Shown one piece after another: positions 5,486-7,860 of a DNA stretch of 7,860 nt; position 1 is the stretch's first letter; each line of letters begins with the position of its first letter. The notes beneath the pieces are model-generated. The model saw nothing but the letters and a program-made list of their open reading frames with translations, was not told the DNA's origin and searched no databases. The position numbers and the translations under genes are program-made. The stretch lies in contig JBGPML010000041.1 in NCBI GenBank assembly GCA_041486955.1, positions 1 through 7,860 on the forward strand, written 5' to 3'. This DNA is from JBGPML01 sp041486955 (GTDB lineage: Bacteria > Patescibacteriota > UBA1384 > 2-12-FULL-50-11 > DASWYB01).

Positions 5486-7860
5486 ATGTCCATAGCAACG
5501 ATTAAAAAACGCGATGGTACGATTGCAGAATTCGATCGAAATAAAATTCGCCGGGCGATGGAGAAAGCGGCTCTGGCAGTTAATCCTGGTATGGATTTAC
5601 GACCATTCGACGTCATGTGTGATCATGCTGTTCGACATATCCAAATTAAATTTAAACAGGCAACCCCGGATGTCGAGGCCGTACAAGATTTAGTTGAACG
5701 AACGTTAATGGAATACGGCTTATTTGATGTGGCGAAAGCCTATATTTTATATCGCGCCGAGCATACGAAAGAACGTGAGCGAGAGGTTCGGAAGGACAAG
5801 GAATCAACAAAACGCGAAAAACCGAAACTGCATTATGAAACGTTAGAAGGTGAAAGAAAAGTTATTGATTTTAAAAAGATACGTCAACGTTTAGTTGATG
5901 CAGCCGTTGGACTCGGAGACATTGAAATAGACGCAGTTTTAGAACATGCCGAAGCCCATATTTTCGATGGTATTAAAGAAAATGAAGTCGAATTAGCTAT
6001 TGTCATGGGAGCCCGTTCATTTATTGAAAAGGATCCTGATTACTCCAAATTTACCACTCGTTTGGCCATGCAAAATCTCTATCATGAGGTTTTTGGCTCT
6101 ACGACTCCAGCTAAATTGGATAGCGCATATCGCCACTCATTTATTACGAAATTAAAGGAGTGTGTTGTCGCCAATCGACTCGATGCAGGTTTGTTAGAAT
6201 ACGATCTCGATGAAATGGCGGCATATTTAAGACCAGAACGTGATGATTTGTTTGAATATCTTGGGTTTCAAGTTATTTACGATCGTTACATTATTCGTGA
6301 AGAAGGCGCCGAACGTAAAATGGAAACACCCCAGACCTTCTGGATGCGTATTGCCATGGGCTTGGCATTACAAGAAGAAGATAAAGAAAAATGGGCCAAA
6401 GCGTTTTATGATCTTATTTCGACCATGCGCTATGTACCGTCAACGCCAACACTATTTCACTCTGGCACAACGCGACCTCAGCTAAGTTCCTGCTTTTTGA
6501 ACACGGTAGACGATGATCTCCCGAATATTTTTAAAGTCTTTGGCGATAACGCCCAAATGTCAAAGTATTCAGGCGGCATTGGAACTGACTGGTCGAGTAT
6601 TCGCGGCACCGGATCACTCATTAAGAGTGTCAATATTGGTAGCCAAGGGGTTATTCCTTTCTTGAAAATCTCCAATGACGTAACCGTGGCAATTGCCCGC
6701 TCCGGCAAACGACGCGGAGCAACGTGCGTCTATCTCGAAAACTGGCACTACGATTACGAGGATTTTCTTGATCTGCGTCGTAATACCGGAGATGAACGCC
6801 GTCGGACTCACGACATGAACACCGCCAGCTGGGTACCGGATCTGTTTATGAAACGCGTCATTGAAGGCGGGGAATGGACCCTCTTTTCGCCGGACGAAAC
6901 ACCGGAATTACATCATATTTATGGCTCAGCGTTTGAAAAAAAATACAAAGAGTATGAACGCAAAGCCGCGCGGGGCGAGATTCGACTGTTTAAAAAGGTT
7001 CAAGCGAAAGACCTGTGGCGCAAAATGATCACCATGTTGTTTGAAACTGGCCATCCCTGGATCACATTTAAAGACCCGTGTAACGTAAGGTCGCCTCAGG
7101 ATCACGCTGGTGTCATTCATAATTCTAATTTGTGTACCGAAATTACCTTAAATAACTCAGTTGAAGAAACAGCGGTATGTAACCTTGGCTCGATTAATTT
7201 GGCCCGTCACATGAAAGACGGCAAACTCGATAAAACTCTCCTTAAAGAAACGACGGCTCTCGGGATTCGGATGCTCGACAATGTGATTAATTTGAACTTT
7301 TACCCAACTGAGGAGTGCAAAACGTCCAATATGCGGCATCGACCTATTGGATTAGGGTTGATGGGATTTCAAGATGCCCTCTATGTCTTGGATATTGATT
7401 TTGATTCTGACAAAGCCGTGGAATTTGCCGATGAAAGTATGGAATACATTGCCTATCACGCTATCCTTGCTTCCAGTAACTTGGCCAAAGAGCGCGGCGC
7501 GTATACATCGTTCAAAGGCTCGAAGTGGGATCGGGGCATATTCCCACAAGACACCCTTGATCTTCTAGAAGAAGAGCGTGATATGCCAATTGGTGTTGCC
7601 CGGACGAGCAAATTGGACTGGAAGCCAGTTCGCGAATCGGTCCAAAAATACGGTATGCGTAATTCCAATATTATGGCTATTGCTCCGACCGCAACGATTT
7701 CTAATATCTCAGGTTGTTACCCATGCATTGAACCAATCTATAAAAATCTCTATGTGAAATCAAACATGAGCGGTGAATTTACCGTCGTCAATGACTATCT
7801 GGTTCACGACTTAAAACGGCTCGGGTTATGGAACGAATCCATGCTTGAGGACTTAAAACG
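5486..7860 (+). CDS. nrdA: Class Ia ribonucleotide reductase large subunit, 3' end outside window
   Basis: It reduces ribonucleoside diphosphates to deoxyribonucleotides with a radical delivered by a NrdB partner. 791 codons are present and the frame is open at the window edge. Domains in order: an ATP-cone at about 3-95 (IKKRDGTIAEFDRNKI), the allosteric activity switch; the helical N-terminal domain at about 126-210; then the ten-stranded barrel. Active-site residues are C336 (SSCFLN), N548, C550 and E552 in NLCTE (C550 being the thiyl radical site), and C565 (AVCNLGS), the redox partner of C336. SGGIGTDWSS (362-371), GKRRGA and PTATISN (734-740) are also present. The sequence, including NSNIMAIAPTATI and NLYVKSNMSGEFTV, most resembles the NrdAz type of Pseudomonas and Chlamydia. 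The radical-transfer tyrosines and C-terminal cysteines lie beyond the window, as would nrdB. ATG 5486 has AGGAGG (5477-5482). Base composition is A+T-rich at the 5' end and closer to balanced after about 6500. Confidence 0.95.
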   Translation, partial: MSIATIKKRDGTIAEFDRNKIRRAMEKAALAVNPGMDLRPFDVMCDHAVRHIQIKFKQATPDVEAVQDLVERTLMEYGLFDVAKAYILYRAEHTKEREREVRKDKESTKREKPKLHYETLEGERKVIDFKKIRQRLVDAAVGLGDIEIDAVLEHAEAHIFDGIKENEVELAIVMGARSFIEKDPDYSKFTTRLAMQNLYHEVFGSTTPAKLDSAYRHSFITKLKECVVANRLDAGLLEYDLDEMAAYLRPERDDLFEYLGFQVIYDRYIIREEGAERKMETPQTFWMRIAMGLALQEEDKEKWAKAFYDLISTMRYVPSTPTLFHSGTTRPQLSSCFLNTVDDDLPNIFKVFGDNAQMSKYSGGIGTDWSSIRGTGSLIKSVNIGSQGVIPFLKISNDVTVAIARSGKRRGATCVYLENWHYDYEDFLDLRRNTGDERRRTHDMNTASWVPDLFMKRVIEGGEWTLFSPDETPELHHIYGSAFEKKYKEYERKAARGEIRLFKKVQAKDLWRKMITMLFETGHPWITFKDPCNVRSPQDHAGVIHNSNLCTEITLNNSVEETAVCNLGSINLARHMKDGKLDKTLLKETTALGIRMLDNVINLNFYPTEECKTSNMRHRPIGLGLMGFQDALYVLDIDFDSDKAVEFADESMEYIAYHAILASSNLAKERGAYTSFKGSKWDRGIFPQDTLDLLEEERDMPIGVARTSKLDWKPVRESVQKYGMRNSNIMAIAPTATISNISGCYPCIEPIYKNLYVKSNMSGEFTVVNDYLVHDLKRLGLWNESMLEDLK

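Noticed and set aside
1..7860. CRISPR array, tRNA, rRNA, insertion sequence, phage integration site or defence gene cluster
   Set aside because: I looked for regular direct repeats, cloverleaf-like segments, terminal inverted repeats and nuclease or helicase motifs and saw none. The genes are ordinary metabolic genes plus three unknown proteins, so a new multi-gene system is not claimed.

Overview
The window comes from an uncultured-looking bacterium that uses the standard genetic code: TGA ends five of the seven complete genes, and Trp is encoded by TGG throughout. Shine-Dalgarno sites (AGGAGG, GGAG, AGGA) precede most starts. The lineage cannot be fixed from the sequence. The short intergenic gaps, small unknown proteins and patchwork of functions fit a poorly sampled phylum, but that is a guess. 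No CRISPR array, tRNA, rRNA, insertion sequence or recognisable defence system is visible.

Left block (about 1-3780, G+C-richer; for example 36 of 60 bases are G/C at 1201-1260). Two unknown small genes on the + strand, a three-helix membrane protein (22-324) and a charged helical protein (341-775), form a likely pair closed by a strong intrinsic terminator (790-831). pyrF (910-1689, +; OMP decarboxylase) follows alone. It converges on a minus-strand pyrD-pyrC operon (3772 down to 1795; dihydroorotate dehydrogenase-like protein and dihydroorotase). The 105-bp gap between the two 3' ends holds two back-to-back hairpins, one per direction. Together these genes cover three of the six de novo UMP steps; carA/carB, pyrB and pyrE are not in the window.

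Right block (about 3850-7860, A+T-richer at first; 21 of 60 bases are G/C at 5941-6000). msrB (3921-4328, +; methionine-R-sulfoxide reductase) diverges from pyrD. It is followed by a 278-bp gap with a G+C-rich patch. Next comes an unrecognised two-helix membrane protein with a long cytoplasm-like tail (4607-5311); its membrane hairpin resembles part of DHA2-type drug transporters. The window ends inside nrdA (5486 to beyond 7860), the large subunit of a class Ia ribonucleotide reductase with one N-terminal ATP-cone. Two NrdR-box-like sites lie upstream of nrdA.

The functional theme is nucleotide supply: UMP synthesis on the left and dNTP synthesis on the right, with a redox-repair enzyme between. 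No clearly new multi-gene system is seen. The points most worth a second look are a lost FMN-contacting lysine in the PyrD-like protein, the NrdR-like tandem sites, the transporter-derived-looking membrane protein and the change in base composition between the blocks.
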